38,580 bases of DNA from JAQWQB01 sp047636995 (lineage in GTDB: Bacteria; Bacteroidota; Bacteroidia; Flavobacteriales_D; Sanyastnellaceae), in NCBI GenBank assembly GCA_047636995.1, contig JBLIGQ010000024.1, positions 1 to 38,580 of the forward strand, given 5' to 3'. Position numbers and translations under genes: made by a program. Numbering within the stretch: position 1 is the first letter of the stretch; every line of letters starts with the position of its first letter. Below are positions 1-7,969 of this stretch, one piece after another. Below the pieces are notes generated by a model, which saw only the letters and a program-made list of their open reading frames with translations, ran no database searches and had not been told where the DNA came from.

Positions 1-1185
1 TTTGAAAATGAGCAGGGCATCAACCTCGCCGGTCAGAACGTGACCTTAAGATGGCTAGAAGCCCAAACAGACAGCACCATCACACTTGATGAAACAGGCT
101 CTTTCTTGTTCTTGGCAGACAAGGGCAGCAGCTTTGAGGTGTACCTTGGAAACAAGGCCTCTGGAAGCAGTGAACCCATTGCGCGCTTCTCAACAGATGA
201 AGTTTTAAGAGACACCTTTGCGAACCTAGGAAAAGTCTCCGTGAGCAAAGATGCGCTCCAAAGAGCGCAAGATTTAGCGGAGGTAAAAGAGCTTATTGCC
301 ATGACCCTAGAAAACAAGTACGGGGTAGATCTTGCAGGCCAGAACGTGACCTTAAGGTGGCTTGAAGCCCAGACAGACAGCATCCTCCAACTAGATGAAA
401 ACGCTTCTTTTGAGATCTTGGCCGCCAAAGACAACCACTTTGAAGTTTACCTTGGCAACGGGGCTTCCAGAAGCAGTGAACCCATTGCTGTGTTCTCAAC
501 AGACGCAACACAGCAAGAGACCTCCTTTAAAGTGGGCAACATCAGCGTGAACAAAGAAGCGCTGCAAGATGCGGGCTACTTAGAGAAAGTAGCACAGCTG
601 ATAGCCGCCACCGTAGAAGGAGATTCACTGGGCATGGAGCTAGCAGGACAAGACATTCGGGAGATGCTCTTGCATTTACGTGATGAAACAAGCTTCCTTT
701 CCAACTCAGAATTTGATGAGCTCACCAGCTCAGCCCTCATTGACGGCTCAGAGCTCAACAGAGCGGTTGCCAGTCAGACAGCGGCCACAAAAGAGAAGAA
801 CAAAGAGCTCAAAGCCTACAAGCTCAACAACATCTACTTCGGGTTTGATAGCTATGCTATTGTTCCAAAAGAGAAAACAAAGGTGGGAGAGCTGAAGAAA
901 ATCTTAGATGAAGATCCCAACGTCAGCGTGGTCATTAAAGCCCACACAGACGCTAGAGGAAATGATGATTACAACCTCCTGCTCTCTATGCGCAGGGCAC
1001 AAAGCATCCAGAAGTACCTGCAGAAACAAGGCATTGATGCCAGCAGGTTCCAAATTGCTTGGGTAGGTGAAAAAGAACCCCTTGTGAACTGTACCAACAA
1101 AGAATGTGGCGAAGAAGACCATGCCCTCAACAGACGAGCTGAAGTGGTTTTTGTGAATGGAGCTACGGCCAACAAAGAAGAATAA
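1..1185 (+). CDS. OmpA-family surface protein with ~102-residue tandem repeats (5' end outside window)
   Basis: The reading frame is open from base 1, so this is the C-terminal 394 residues of a longer protein. Two full copies of a roughly 102-residue repeat begin at residues 9 and 111 (shared core AGQNVTLRWLEAQTDS, then FEVYLGN and SSEPIA-FSTD), and a degenerate third begins near residue 214. The last ~125 residues (about 270-394) are an OmpA-type peptidoglycan-binding domain: the YFGFDS strand, HTDARGNDDYN, the LSMRRAQS helix and a C-terminal NRRAEVVF. Family knowledge places such domains in the periplasm, gripping the cell wall on behalf of an outer-membrane or secreted partner. I do not recognise the repeat. 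The gene ends in a hairpin terminator facing pyk. Part of the repeat could be a known fold I cannot identify by eye. Confidence 0.85.
   Translation, partial: FENEQGINLAGQNVTLRWLEAQTDSTITLDETGSFLFLADKGSSFEVYLGNKASGSSEPIARFSTDEVLRDTFANLGKVSVSKDALQRAQDLAEVKELIAMTLENKYGVDLAGQNVTLRWLEAQTDSILQLDENASFEILAAKDNHFEVYLGNGASRSSEPIAVFSTDATQQETSFKVGNISVNKEALQDAGYLEKVAQLIAATVEGDSLGMELAGQDIREMLLHLRDETSFLSNSEFDELTSSALIDGSELNRAVASQTAATKEKNKELKAYKLNNIYFGFDSYAIVPKEKTKVGELKKILDEDPNVSVVIKAHTDARGNDDYNLLLSMRRAQSIQKYLQKQGIDASRFQIAWVGEKEPLVNCTNKECGEEDHALNRRAEVVFVNGATANKEE
25..639 (+). repeat. Two in-frame ~306-309 bp tandem repeats within the OmpA-family gene
   Basis: Copy one runs 25-330 and copy two 331-639; both preserve the reading frame. 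Stretches such as the one coding GQNVTLRWLEAQTDS are nearly identical at DNA level, with only a few silent changes, which points to recent duplication or gene conversion. A diverged third copy starts at 640 (LAGQDIREMLLHL). More copies may lie upstream of the window, because the first copy begins only eight codons in. Confidence 0.8.
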
Positions 1186-1210
1186 AAAAAGGGCTTTCGC
1201 CCTTTTTTTT
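1184..1210. terminator. Bidirectional intrinsic terminator between the OmpA-family gene and pyk
   Basis: An A-run, GGGC, a TTTC loop, GCCC and a T-run form a short GC stem with an A tract on one side and a T tract on the other, so it can stop transcription from both sides. The pyk stop codon (1209-1211, minus strand) lies inside its T tract. Confidence 0.85.
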
Positions 1211-2636
1211 ATGCCTTACTCAATTTAAGCATATTCGTCATCCCTTGCTCAGCAATAGGAATGCTTGCAATGTTGATGATGAAGTCGCCTTCCTTGATGT
1301 ATCCTTGTTTTTTCAAGATGTACTTGATGTCAGCAATTGTGTGATCTGTGCTCACCATTTTATCGTAATAGAACGCCTTGACGCCCCAAACCAAACTCAT
1401 AAGCGTTAAAATCTTACGATTTCCAGTGAAGCAATAGGTTGTAGCTCGCGGGCGCTGACTAGAAACTTTAAATCCAGTATACCCTGAGAATGTCATGGTA
1501 ATAATAGCAGAAGCCTCAACTCGTTTTGCCAATCTACATGCGTTATAACATATTGAGTCTGACAAGTATCTATCTTCATCTGACTCAGCAGGAATAGTTT
1601 CATGATAATAAATTTTATCATGTCTTTCAACCTCCTCAATGATCTTCGCCATTGCCTTAATTACCTCCACCGGATGGGCACCAACAGATGTTTCTCCTGA
1701 AAGCATTACTGCATCAGCTCCATCAAGAACTGCATTTGCCACATCATTCACCTCAGCTCTTGTAGGTGTAATGTCAGTAATCATGCTCTCCATCATTTGA
1801 GTAGCTACAATTACTGGCTTCGCAGCTTCAATGCAACGCTGAATCAAATCTTTTTGAATGATTGGAACATTCTGCATCGGCACCTCAACTCCAAGGTCAC
1901 CCCGCGCCACCATAATTGCGTCAGTCTCTTTGACGATGTCATCAATCTCGTCAATTGCCTCTGGCTTTTCAATCTTAGCAATTACCATTGCGTGCTTTTC
2001 ACGACTTTTAATGATGTGCTTAAGTTCAATAATATCTCGAGCAGACCTTACAAAAGACAATCCAACCCAATCAACATTGTGATCCAATGCAAACTCAAGG
2101 TCGATTAAATCTTTTTCTGTTAAACAGGGAAGCGAAATTTTAGTGTTCGGAAGGTTGATTCCCTTCTTACTTGACAAGATACCACCGTGCTCAATTATAC
2201 AAACAACCTCATCCTTCTTGTTCGTAGATATTACACGCAAATGCAGTTTTCCATCGTCAAGTTTCACAGATTCGCCCGGCTGAACGTCTGTTGCAAAGTG
2301 CTTGTAATTTGTTGAAATACGCTCTGCTGTGCCCAGTACTTTCTTCGTGCCTATGATGATTTCTTTACCCGAAACAAGCTCAATACCGTTATCAGTTACT
2401 TCATCAACTCTCAGTTTTGGTCCCTGAAGGTCAGCTAAAATAGCCGTGTGTGTTCCTATTTCTTCGTCGATTTGACGCACAGTTTTAATCACAGCCAAGT
2501 GGTCTGCATGCGAACCATGTGAAAAATTCATTCTCACAACATTAACTCCTTCCTCAATCATGGACTGAAGTACTTCTTTCGGAGAACTTGCTGGGCCCAT
2601 GGTAGCCACTATTTTCGTTCGTTTCATTCTTGTCAT
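1209..2636 (-). CDS. pyk: Pyruvate kinase
   Basis: This enzyme converts phosphoenolpyruvate and ADP to pyruvate and ATP, the last step of glycolysis, in the cytoplasm. The N-terminus MKRTKIVATMGPAS, the active-site signature around VIAKIEKPEAIDEID with its catalytic lysine, MVARGDLGVE and the ATQMMESM segment are all family hallmarks. Length (about 475 residues) is normal. Possible starts are TTG 2645, ATG 2636 and ATG 2627. I prefer 2636, just after the stop of the upstream IPExxxVDY gene, though 2627 gives the most family-like N-terminus. It is the last gene of the acpP-fabF-rnc-IPExxxVDY-pyk series. Confidence 0.97.
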   Translation of the reverse strand: MTRMKRTKIVATMGPASSPKEVLQSMIEEGVNVVRMNFSHGSHADHLAVIKTVRQIDEEIGTHTAILADLQGPKLRVDEVTDNGIELVSGKEIIIGTKKVLGTAERISTNYKHFATDVQPGESVKLDDGKLHLRVISTNKKDEVVCIIEHGGILSSKKGINLPNTKISLPCLTEKDLIDLEFALDHNVDWVGLSFVRSARDIIELKHIIKSREKHAMVIAKIEKPEAIDEIDDIVKETDAIMVARGDLGVEVPMQNVPIIQKDLIQRCIEAAKPVIVATQMMESMITDITPTRAEVNDVANAVLDGADAVMLSGETSVGAHPVEVIKAMAKIIEEVERHDKIYYHETIPAESDEDRYLSDSICYNACRLAKRVEASAIITMTFSGYTGFKVSSQRPRATTYCFTGNRKILTLMSLVWGVKAFYYDKMVSTDHTIADIKYILKKQGYIKEGDFIINIASIPIAEQGMTNMLKLSKA

Positions 2637-2637
2637 C

Positions 2638-3051
2638 TTAATCAAAGATTAAATTGTCCTTTGATTTGTAATCTGTTGGTTTCAAATTGAAGCAGGTCAT
2701 TACAACCGGAATATCTATCACGTTCTTCTTCAAGGATTCAGCTTCAAGATTGGTGTCGTGTTCTACCTTGAGAAAATAGTCCATCTGCTTTATTTCTGGA
2801 AGTAATAATCCTTGTTCACTGCGGTTGTTAATGAGGGACCAAGTAGTTCCATTCTCTTCATCGTAATATCGATACATTTCATGACCACTTTTCTTTCCCG
2901 CCTTTTGAGGAATTCGAATCACGCTATTAAACTCCATCTCAAGTCCCAGTCTGGTATTTAAAAACCAGCACATTCTATGACTTGCTTCATGGCAACTGAT
3001 ACCGAAAAGTAAGAAATCATAACTGTAACTCACATCAAGAGTATGGATCAT
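2638..3051 (-). CDS. IPExxxVDY family protein
   Basis: This 137-residue soluble protein has no assigned biochemical function. The family-defining motif appears as LPEIKQMDYFLKV in the C-terminal third (canonical form IPExxxVDY). The family is known from Bacteroidota and is usually encoded next to pyk and rnc, as here: its stop lies 1 base before the preferred pyk ATG, and rnc is 37 bases upstream. The coupling suggests co-expression with pyruvate kinase, but nothing in the sequence shows a physical link. Confidence 0.85.
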   Translation of the reverse strand: MIHTLDVSYSYDFLLFGISCHEASHRMCWFLNTRLGLEMEFNSVIRIPQKAGKKSGHEMYRYYDEENGTTWSLINNRSEQGLLLPEIKQMDYFLKVEHDTNLEAESLKKNVIDIPVVMTCFNLKPTDYKSKDNLIFD

Positions 3052-3088
3052 AATGGAAAGATAAAACTAATAAGTGTATTTTTAACAC

Positions 3089-3814
3089 TTACTCTTCGTT
3101 TCTAAAAATCTCTTTGCATGCTTCACGCGCAGCAAGCTGTTCTGCAACCTTTTTTGATTTTCCTTTTCCTCTTCCTACAACATCACCGTTGATCAAAGCT
3201 GCAATAACATAACGTGCATTGCCAGTTTCAGGTGTTTCGCTTTCAACAATAAACGAGAGCGTTTTCCTTGTTTTCTGACTCCACTCATGCAATTTACTCT
3301 TGAAATCGGTAACATCGTGCACTTTCTTATCAATTCCATTTTGTTGGAGCAGTTTCAGAACAGTTTCGAAGGTAAATGAAAAGCCTTTGTCGAGGTAAAT
3401 TGCACCAATTAATGCTTCAAGCGCATTCCCGACCATGGAAGTGTGAATGGGTTGCTTCCCCAATTTCGCCGTAAGGTTTTCCCTGATTTCGAGTCGATCT
3501 CCAATGCCGTTGAGCATTCTTCTGCTCACTACTTTCGATTTCATTTTAGTCAACTCCCCTTCTGAAAGGCTTGGAAAAGCTCTGTATAGGTAGTCAGCAA
3601 CAATGATATCTAAAACAGCATCACCTAAAAACTCCAATCGCTCATTACTCCCTTCTTCAGGATTAGCTCCTTTTTGCACAGAAGAACTATGCCGAAGTGC
3701 CTGCTCATAGAAATGCACATTTTTAGTTCGAAAACCAAAATGTTTGAAGATGTAATTAGAAATGCTTGGGTTCGCGGGTTTCCCTAGCCTACGGTTCGTT
3801 AGCCATCGAAACAT
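3089..3814 (-). CDS. rnc: Ribonuclease III
   Basis: This double-strand-specific endoribonuclease matures rRNA and mRNA. The RNase III signature ERLEFLGDA is at residues 58-66, supplying the metal ligands Glu61 and Asp65. The second acidic patch reads GNALEALIGA, with Glu133 present but Asn130 where E. coli has Asp114. A dsRNA-binding domain occupies about residues 165-238 (DFKSKLHEW ... KKVAEQLAAREA). Length, 241 residues, is typical for Bacteroidota. It lies 7 bases after fabF and is probably co-transcribed with it. Confidence 0.96.
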   Translation of the reverse strand: MFRWLTNRRLGKPANPSISNYIFKHFGFRTKNVHFYEQALRHSSSVQKGANPEEGSNERLEFLGDAVLDIIVADYLYRAFPSLSEGELTKMKSKVVSRRMLNGIGDRLEIRENLTAKLGKQPIHTSMVGNALEALIGAIYLDKGFSFTFETVLKLLQQNGIDKKVHDVTDFKSKLHEWSQKTRKTLSFIVESETPETGNARYVIAALINGDVVGRGKGKSKKVAEQLAAREACKEIFRNEE

Positions 3815-3821
3815 ACGACGG

Positions 3822-5066
3822 TTATAACTTACGAAAAATGGCTGAAGTATTGTGTCCTCCGAAGCCGAACGTGTTACTCATTGCTGACCGTACCTCACGT
3901 TTTTGTGCCTTATTGAAGGTGAAATTGAGCTTACTATCGAGCTCAGGATCAATATTCGCATGATTGATTGTAGGCGGCACAATGTTATCTTGGATCGCAA
4001 GAATACATGCTATCGCTTCAATGGCACCGGCGGCTCCGAGGAGGTGGCCAGTCATTGACTTCGTAGAAGAAATATTTAAGTTGTACGCGTGCTCACCGAA
4101 AACCTTTTGAATGGCTTTGGACTCAGCAACATCACCAAGAGGTGTACTTGTACCGTGCACATTGATGTAATCTATCTCATCAATTTGCATGTTGGCATCT
4201 TCCAGTGAGTAGCGCATCACATCAACCGCTCCCAATCCTTCTGGATGTGGCGCTGTCATATGGTATGCGTCAGCAGAAAGTCCACCTCCAACAAGCTCAC
4301 AATAGATTTTAGCTCCTCTTGCTTTGGCGTGCTCATACTCTTCAAGAATCACGGCACCTGCTCCCTCTCCAAGCACAAAACCGTCTCTTGTGCCGTCAAA
4401 CGGCCTAGAAGCAGTAGCGTAATTCTCATTGTTTGTTGAGAGTGCTCTTAATGCATTGAATCCTCCAACCCCTGCTTCGTTTATCGCTGCTTCTGACCCG
4501 CCACTCACAATGATATCTGCCTTTCCTAGACGGATGTATGTGAATGCGTCAATCATTGCATTGGTAGAACTAGCACAAGCAGAAACGGTTGTAAAGTTCG
4601 GCCCTCTAAATCCATATTTGATTGAAATATGCCCTGAAGCAATATCTGCAATCATCTTCGGAATAAAGAAAGGGTTAAACCTTGGTGTTCCATCTCCTAG
4701 AGCGAACGCCATGCATTCATCCTGGAATGTTTTTAATCCGCCAATTCCGGAACCCCAAATCACACCGATTCGTCTCTTATTCTCGAGGTCAGCAATGCCT
4801 GCATCTGCAACAGCCTCTGCTACAGTTACCATGGCATATTGAGAGAAAAGATCCAGTTTGCGCGCCTCCTTTCGATCAAAATGATCTTCAGGATTATAGT
4901 TTTTCACTTCGCACGCAAACTGGGTCTTAAATTTCGACGCATCGAAATGCGTAATAGGTGCAGCGCCACTCACGCCCGCAAGAATGTTGGTCCAATAATC
5001 TTGGACGTTATTTCCTAACGGGGTCAATGCCCCTAAACCTGTTACTACGACGCGTTTGAGCTCCAT
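3822..5066 (-). CDS. fabF: Beta-ketoacyl-ACP synthase II
   Basis: This enzyme condenses malonyl-ACP with acyl-ACP to elongate fatty acids (type II FAS, cytoplasm). The catalytic triad is visible: Cys164 in VSACASSTNAM, His304 in NVHGTSTPLGD and His341 in SMTGHLLGAAGAIEA. The C-terminal NTFGFGGHN loop is intact. Length, 414 residues, is standard. It follows acpP by 11 bases, the usual carrier-protein/synthase pair, and precedes rnc. Confidence 0.97.
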   Translation of the reverse strand: MELKRVVVTGLGALTPLGNNVQDYWTNILAGVSGAAPITHFDASKFKTQFACEVKNYNPEDHFDRKEARKLDLFSQYAMVTVAEAVADAGIADLENKRRIGVIWGSGIGGLKTFQDECMAFALGDGTPRFNPFFIPKMIADIASGHISIKYGFRGPNFTTVSACASSTNAMIDAFTYIRLGKADIIVSGGSEAAINEAGVGGFNALRALSTNNENYATASRPFDGTRDGFVLGEGAGAVILEEYEHAKARGAKIYCELVGGGLSADAYHMTAPHPEGLGAVDVMRYSLEDANMQIDEIDYINVHGTSTPLGDVAESKAIQKVFGEHAYNLNISSTKSMTGHLLGAAGAIEAIACILAIQDNIVPPTINHANIDPELDSKLNFTFNKAQKREVRSAMSNTFGFGGHNTSAIFRKL

Positions 5067-5077
5067 AGAAATATTCC

Positions 5078-5314
5078 TTATTTGGAGTTATTCGAAATGT
5101 ACTCGATTGCTTGACCTACTGTATTGATCTTCTCAGCTTGATCATCTGGAATAGCGATATTGAATTCCTTCTCGAATTCCATGATCAACTCTACAGTGTC
5201 GAGCGAATCGGCACCTAGATCATTTGTGAAGCTTGCTTCTGGGTTTACTTCCCCCTCGTCAACTCCTAATTTGTCAACAATTATTGCTGTTACTTTTGAA
5301 CGAACATCAGACAT
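5078..5314 (-). CDS. acpP: Acyl carrier protein
   Basis: This 78-residue acidic protein carries growing acyl chains on phosphopantetheine. The attachment serine is Ser37 in LGADSLDTVELIM. The open frame extends 19 codons upstream to 5371, but ATG 5314 (MSDVRSKV) gives the canonical ACP N-terminus and the extra residues cover the likely promoter, so I use 5314. It is the first gene of the fabF-rnc-pyk series. Confidence 0.97.
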   Translation of the reverse strand: MSDVRSKVTAIIVDKLGVDEGEVNPEASFTNDLGADSLDTVELIMEFEKEFNIAIPDDQAEKINTVGQAIEYISNNSK

Positions 5315-5340
5315 AATGATGGTTTTAAAAAATCCGAGCG

Positions 5341-5368
5341 CAAAGTAAACAAAACTTACTTTACACAA
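5341..5368 (-). promoter_or_regulatory. Candidate acpP promoter (Bacteroidota type)
   Basis: On the minus strand TTG (5368-5366) is followed after 18 bases by TACTTTG (5347-5341), close to the Bacteroidota -33 TTTG / -7 TAnnTTTG pattern. It lies about 27 bases upstream of the acpP ATG. Called by motif only. Confidence 0.45.
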
Positions 5369-5420
5369 CAACTATCTTGCGAGACATTGCAATTTTTTGC
5401 CTTTCTGAAAAATATTGAAC

Positions 5421-6089
5421 TCAATAATAGACAATGAGATCTTCTCCTGATTTTCGATCTAAAACCGGGACAACCGCGTCATCCGAAGGATAGCCGACAG
5501 GTATATTCAGAAATGCACGCTCATTCGGTGGACGGTTCAATGCCTTCTCAAGAAAATTCATTGGACTCGGTGTATGGGTTAAAGCCACCAATCCTGCGTT
5601 GTGAATAGCAGAAATGAGCATTCCAGTGGCAATTCCAACAGACTCATTCACGTAATAATGCCGGTTTTTGCCTCCTTCTTCATCAAACCCGTGCACTTGT
5701 TTGAATACAATGATCAAACATGAGGCCTCTTCAATGAATGGTTTTACATGGTCTGTACCCAACACTTCCAAGTCTTTCAACCAGCCATCACTCATGCGCC
5801 CGTGGTAATTTGTGTACTCTTCTTCCTCGGCTAACCTTCGTATCTCTTTCCTGATTTCAGGATCTTCAACAACGCAGAACGTCCAGGGCTCTTTGTGCGC
5901 TCCACTGGGCGCTGTTCCTGCCGTTTTAATGATGTTCTCTATCACTTGGCGTGGCACCTTCTTCTTTGAAAAAAAGCGAACACTGCGCCGGCGATTCATT
6001 TCGTCATAGAACGAAGCGCTTCGCTCTATCATCTCCTCTTCCGAATAAACAGGCTGCTTATAGGGTATAAATCCTTTTTTCGATTCCAT
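5421..6089 (-). CDS. Nitroreductase-superfamily flavoprotein, iodotyrosine-deiodinase (IYD)-like
   Basis: This 222-residue protein is probably FMN-dependent. Beyond the nitroreductase fold (RRRSVR at 33-38, TAPSGAHKEPWTF at 59-71) it carries features of the iodotyrosine deiodinase branch: Glu91, Tyr95 and Lys116 with the same spacing as human IYD Glu157/Tyr161/Lys182, which cover the substrate zwitterion. It also has FKQVHGF (129-135), HYYVNES, and Thr173 in the segment whose Thr hydrogen-bonds FMN N5 in IYD. Family members reductively remove halogen from halotyrosines; bacterial homologues with this activity are known. Halotyrosine dehalogenation is therefore a family-based inference. The next gene downstream is an ABC pair on the same strand, with no obvious pathway link. 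Confidence 0.85.
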   Translation of the reverse strand: MESKKGFIPYKQPVYSEEEMIERSASFYDEMNRRRSVRFFSKKKVPRQVIENIIKTAGTAPSGAHKEPWTFCVVEDPEIRKEIRRLAEEEEYTNYHGRMSDGWLKDLEVLGTDHVKPFIEEASCLIIVFKQVHGFDEEGGKNRHYYVNESVGIATGMLISAIHNAGLVALTHTPSPMNFLEKALNRPPNERAFLNIPVGYPSDDAVVPVLDRKSGEDLIVYY

Positions 6090-6213
6090 TTTTCAACTTC
6101 TACAAAATCATTGTCTACAACTACAAAGTCGCTGTAGAACAAACATGTCAGACCCTTAATTTAGTGGAAACGGTTGCTATCTCAACTACCAACTGTGAAT
6201 ATTTGCCTCGCTG

Positions 6214-6236
6214 AAGCTTCGGAATTGCCGGAGCTT
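6214..6236. other. Hairpin just after the mlaF-like stop codon
   Basis: Nine-base arms AAGCTTCGG and CCGGAGCTT flank a 5-base loop. Read on the plus strand it pairs fully with one U-G wobble and is followed by TTCTT. On the minus strand, the direction of the adjacent genes, it has one mismatch and no U tract. It lies 3 bases beyond the mlaF-like stop and may end or stabilise that transcript. Confidence 0.4.
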
Positions 6237-6239
6237 TTC

Positions 6240-6995
6240 TTACCGAATGTTTTCTTTCACTAAGCGCATAAACTCTGACGCATAAACGAATTCATTCAAT
6301 TCATTGTTACTTGAACGAAGGATTTCTGCCTTGTCTCCCTTCCACCAAATATGGCCTTCATTCACAAAATTAATGCGATCTCCAGCTTCTATTACTGAGT
6401 TCATATCATGAGACACAACAACAGTAGTCATATTATACTCGTATGTGATCTCCTTGATCAATGTATCAATCACTATGCTTGTTTGAGGGTCCAACCCTGA
6501 ATTCGGTTCATCGCAAAAAAGATATTTCGGATTCATCGCTATGGCGCGTGCAATCCCAACGCGTTTTTGCATCCCTCCTGAAATTTCAGAAGGAAACTTA
6601 CTATTCGAACCCGACAACTGAACTCGTTCTAAACAAAAGTTGACCCGGTCTGTCATTTCTTTCGCTGTCATATTGCTAAACATCGTCAAGGGAAATTTCA
6701 CATTCTCTTCAACAGTTAAAGAATCAAACAATGCGCTCCCTTGAAACAACATACCAATTTCTTGGCGAATGGATTTCCGCTCCCGCCTGTTCATTTTAGT
6801 GAAGTTCCGGTCGTTAAAAAGCACTTCTCCAGCATCCACTTCCAACAGGCCCACAACGCACTTTGTCATCACAGACTTTCCACTACCGCTTCGGCCAATG
6901 ATGAAATTCACCTTCCCCGTTTCAAAGACAACGTTAATGTCATGCAGAACATGCTGAGTGCCAAATGACTTATTTACCCCCTTGATTTCTATCAT
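6240..6995 (-). CDS. ABC transporter ATP-binding protein, MlaF type
   Basis: This 251-residue ATPase is expected to power an MlaE-type permease in lipid transport between the membranes of the envelope. Walker A GRSGSGKS (34-41), Q-loop LFQGSALF, ABC signature SEISGGMQKR (136-145), Walker B YLFCDEP (158-164) and the switch histidine in VVVSHD are all present. SGGMQKR is typical of Mla/Ttg2 ATPases. Its ATG overlaps the TGA of the permease gene by 4 bases (ATGA), so translation is coupled. No MCE-domain (MlaD) gene follows directly. Confidence 0.9.
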   Translation of the reverse strand: MIEIKGVNKSFGTQHVLHDINVVFETGKVNFIIGRSGSGKSVMTKCVVGLLEVDAGEVLFNDRNFTKMNRRERKSIRQEIGMLFQGSALFDSLTVEENVKFPLTMFSNMTAKEMTDRVNFCLERVQLSGSNSKFPSEISGGMQKRVGIARAIAMNPKYLFCDEPNSGLDPQTSIVIDTLIKEITYEYNMTTVVVSHDMNSVIEAGDRINFVNEGHIWWKGDKAEILRSSNNELNEFVYASEFMRLVKENIR

Positions 6996-7732
6996 GTCAA
7001 AATCAATTGGGTGATTAATAAGTTCGCTACCATGATCAATACAATGCTGTAGACAACCGCTTGCGTGCTGGACTTGCCCACTTCAAGAGCTCCTCCCTTG
7101 GTGAAGTAACCATGGTAGGCTGAAACTGACACGATAATAAACGCGAAAACCACCGTCTTAAACAAGGAGTAAATCACTTGGTACGGTTTAAAATCATACT
7201 GAATGCCTACCTCAAAATCTTCGATGGCCAACAAATCAGCCGCCACACCAATGATTCCTCCGGCTGTAACACCCAAAAACATGGCGCAAATAATCAAGAA
7301 CGGAAAAATAAATACTGCAGCTACTATTTTCGGAAGAATAAGAAAATTAGCAGAATTGACCCCCATAATATCCAACGCGTCAATCTGTTCCGAAATCCGC
7401 ATGGTCCCTATCTCTGAAGAAATATTCGACCCCACTTTTCCTGCCATGATAACAGGAATGATGGTTGGTGCAAATTCGAGAATCATGGTTTGCCGTACTG
7501 TAAACCCAATGGTATAGAGCGGAATCCAACCTGAGTCAATGTTTGCAGCTGTTTGAATGCAAATTACCGCACCCATAAACAACGACAGTAGCGCTACAAT
7601 CCCAAGTGATTGCACACCAATTTTGTCTATCTCCTGAATAGTAGCACGAAAGAAAAGTTTCCACTTCTCTGGCTTTCGAAATACGCTAGACATGAGCAAG
7701 AAATAGCGTCCGATATGTGTAAATAGCTGCAT
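6992..7732 (-). CDS. MlaE-family ABC transporter permease
   Basis: This 246-residue integral inner-membrane protein is the permease partner of the adjacent MlaF-type ATPase. It has the amphipathic N-terminus, a conserved core around GAVICIQTA and VRQTMILEFAPTI, the coupling stretch EIGTMRISEQIDALDIMG, and about five hydrophobic segments. I use ATG 7732 rather than the preceding TTG codon at 7735. It is first in the two-gene operon and diverges from the small lipoprotein gene across about 90 bases. The likely role is phospholipid or glycerolipid traffic in outer-membrane maintenance. Confidence 0.9.
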   Translation of the reverse strand: MQLFTHIGRYFLLMSSVFRKPEKWKLFFRATIQEIDKIGVQSLGIVALLSLFMGAVICIQTAANIDSGWIPLYTIGFTVRQTMILEFAPTIIPVIMAGKVGSNISSEIGTMRISEQIDALDIMGVNSANFLILPKIVAAVFIFPFLIICAMFLGVTAGGIIGVAADLLAIEDFEVGIQYDFKPYQVIYSLFKTVVFAFIIVSVSAYHGYFTKGGALEVGKSSTQAVVYSIVLIMVANLLITQLILT

Positions 7733-7809
7733 CAAAGGCTAAATTAGAACATGTCAAGTGGCTGAAACGGTTTCTATCAATAACTTTTTAATACCCTACG
7801 TTTAATTCC

Positions 7810-7817
7810 TAGCTTTG
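7810..7817 (+). promoter_or_regulatory. -7 box upstream of the small lipoprotein gene
   Basis: TAGCTTTG matches the Bacteroidota -7 consensus TAnnTTTG, with a weak T-rich -33 about 21 bases upstream. Its spacing predicts transcription starting at or within a few bases of ATG 7822, so the mRNA may be leaderless. Confidence 0.4.
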
Positions 7818-7821
7818 ACTC

Positions 7822-7968
7822 ATGAAATTGAATCAGTTATTTCGTTTTATTCTCTTGTTATTCGTTGCTTCCACCATTGCTTCGTGTTCAGTGTTTCGAA
7901 AAAAGAACCGCTGCAACACTTGTCCTGTATGGAAAGATCAAATAGAAGTTCAGCAGTCGTTTAATTAA
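7822..7968 (+). CDS. Small lipoprotein (48 residues) with a C-x2-C-P-x-W tail
   Basis: A short gene that size filters easily miss: MKLNQLFRFILLLFVASTIA, then a lipobox ASC, then SVFRKKNRCNTCPVWKDQI. The N-terminus is a clear lipoprotein signal peptide with the lipidated cysteine at residue 22, leaving a mature peptide of only 27 residues containing CNTCPVW. The two spaced cysteines could bind metal or form a disulphide; that is inference. It sits 1 base before the SprT-like gene, so the two are almost certainly co-transcribed. I recall similar tiny CxxCP lipoproteins in Bacteroidota but know no function. Confidence 0.75.
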   Translation: MKLNQLFRFILLLFVASTIASCSVFRKKNRCNTCPVWKDQIEVQQSFN

Positions 7969-7969
7969 C

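Noticed and set aside
4429..4842. Long plus-strand open frame opposite fabF
   Set aside because: Antisense shadow of a clear fabF coding region, with no recognisable protein features; the same holds for frames opposite pyk, leuS and the giant T9SS cargo.
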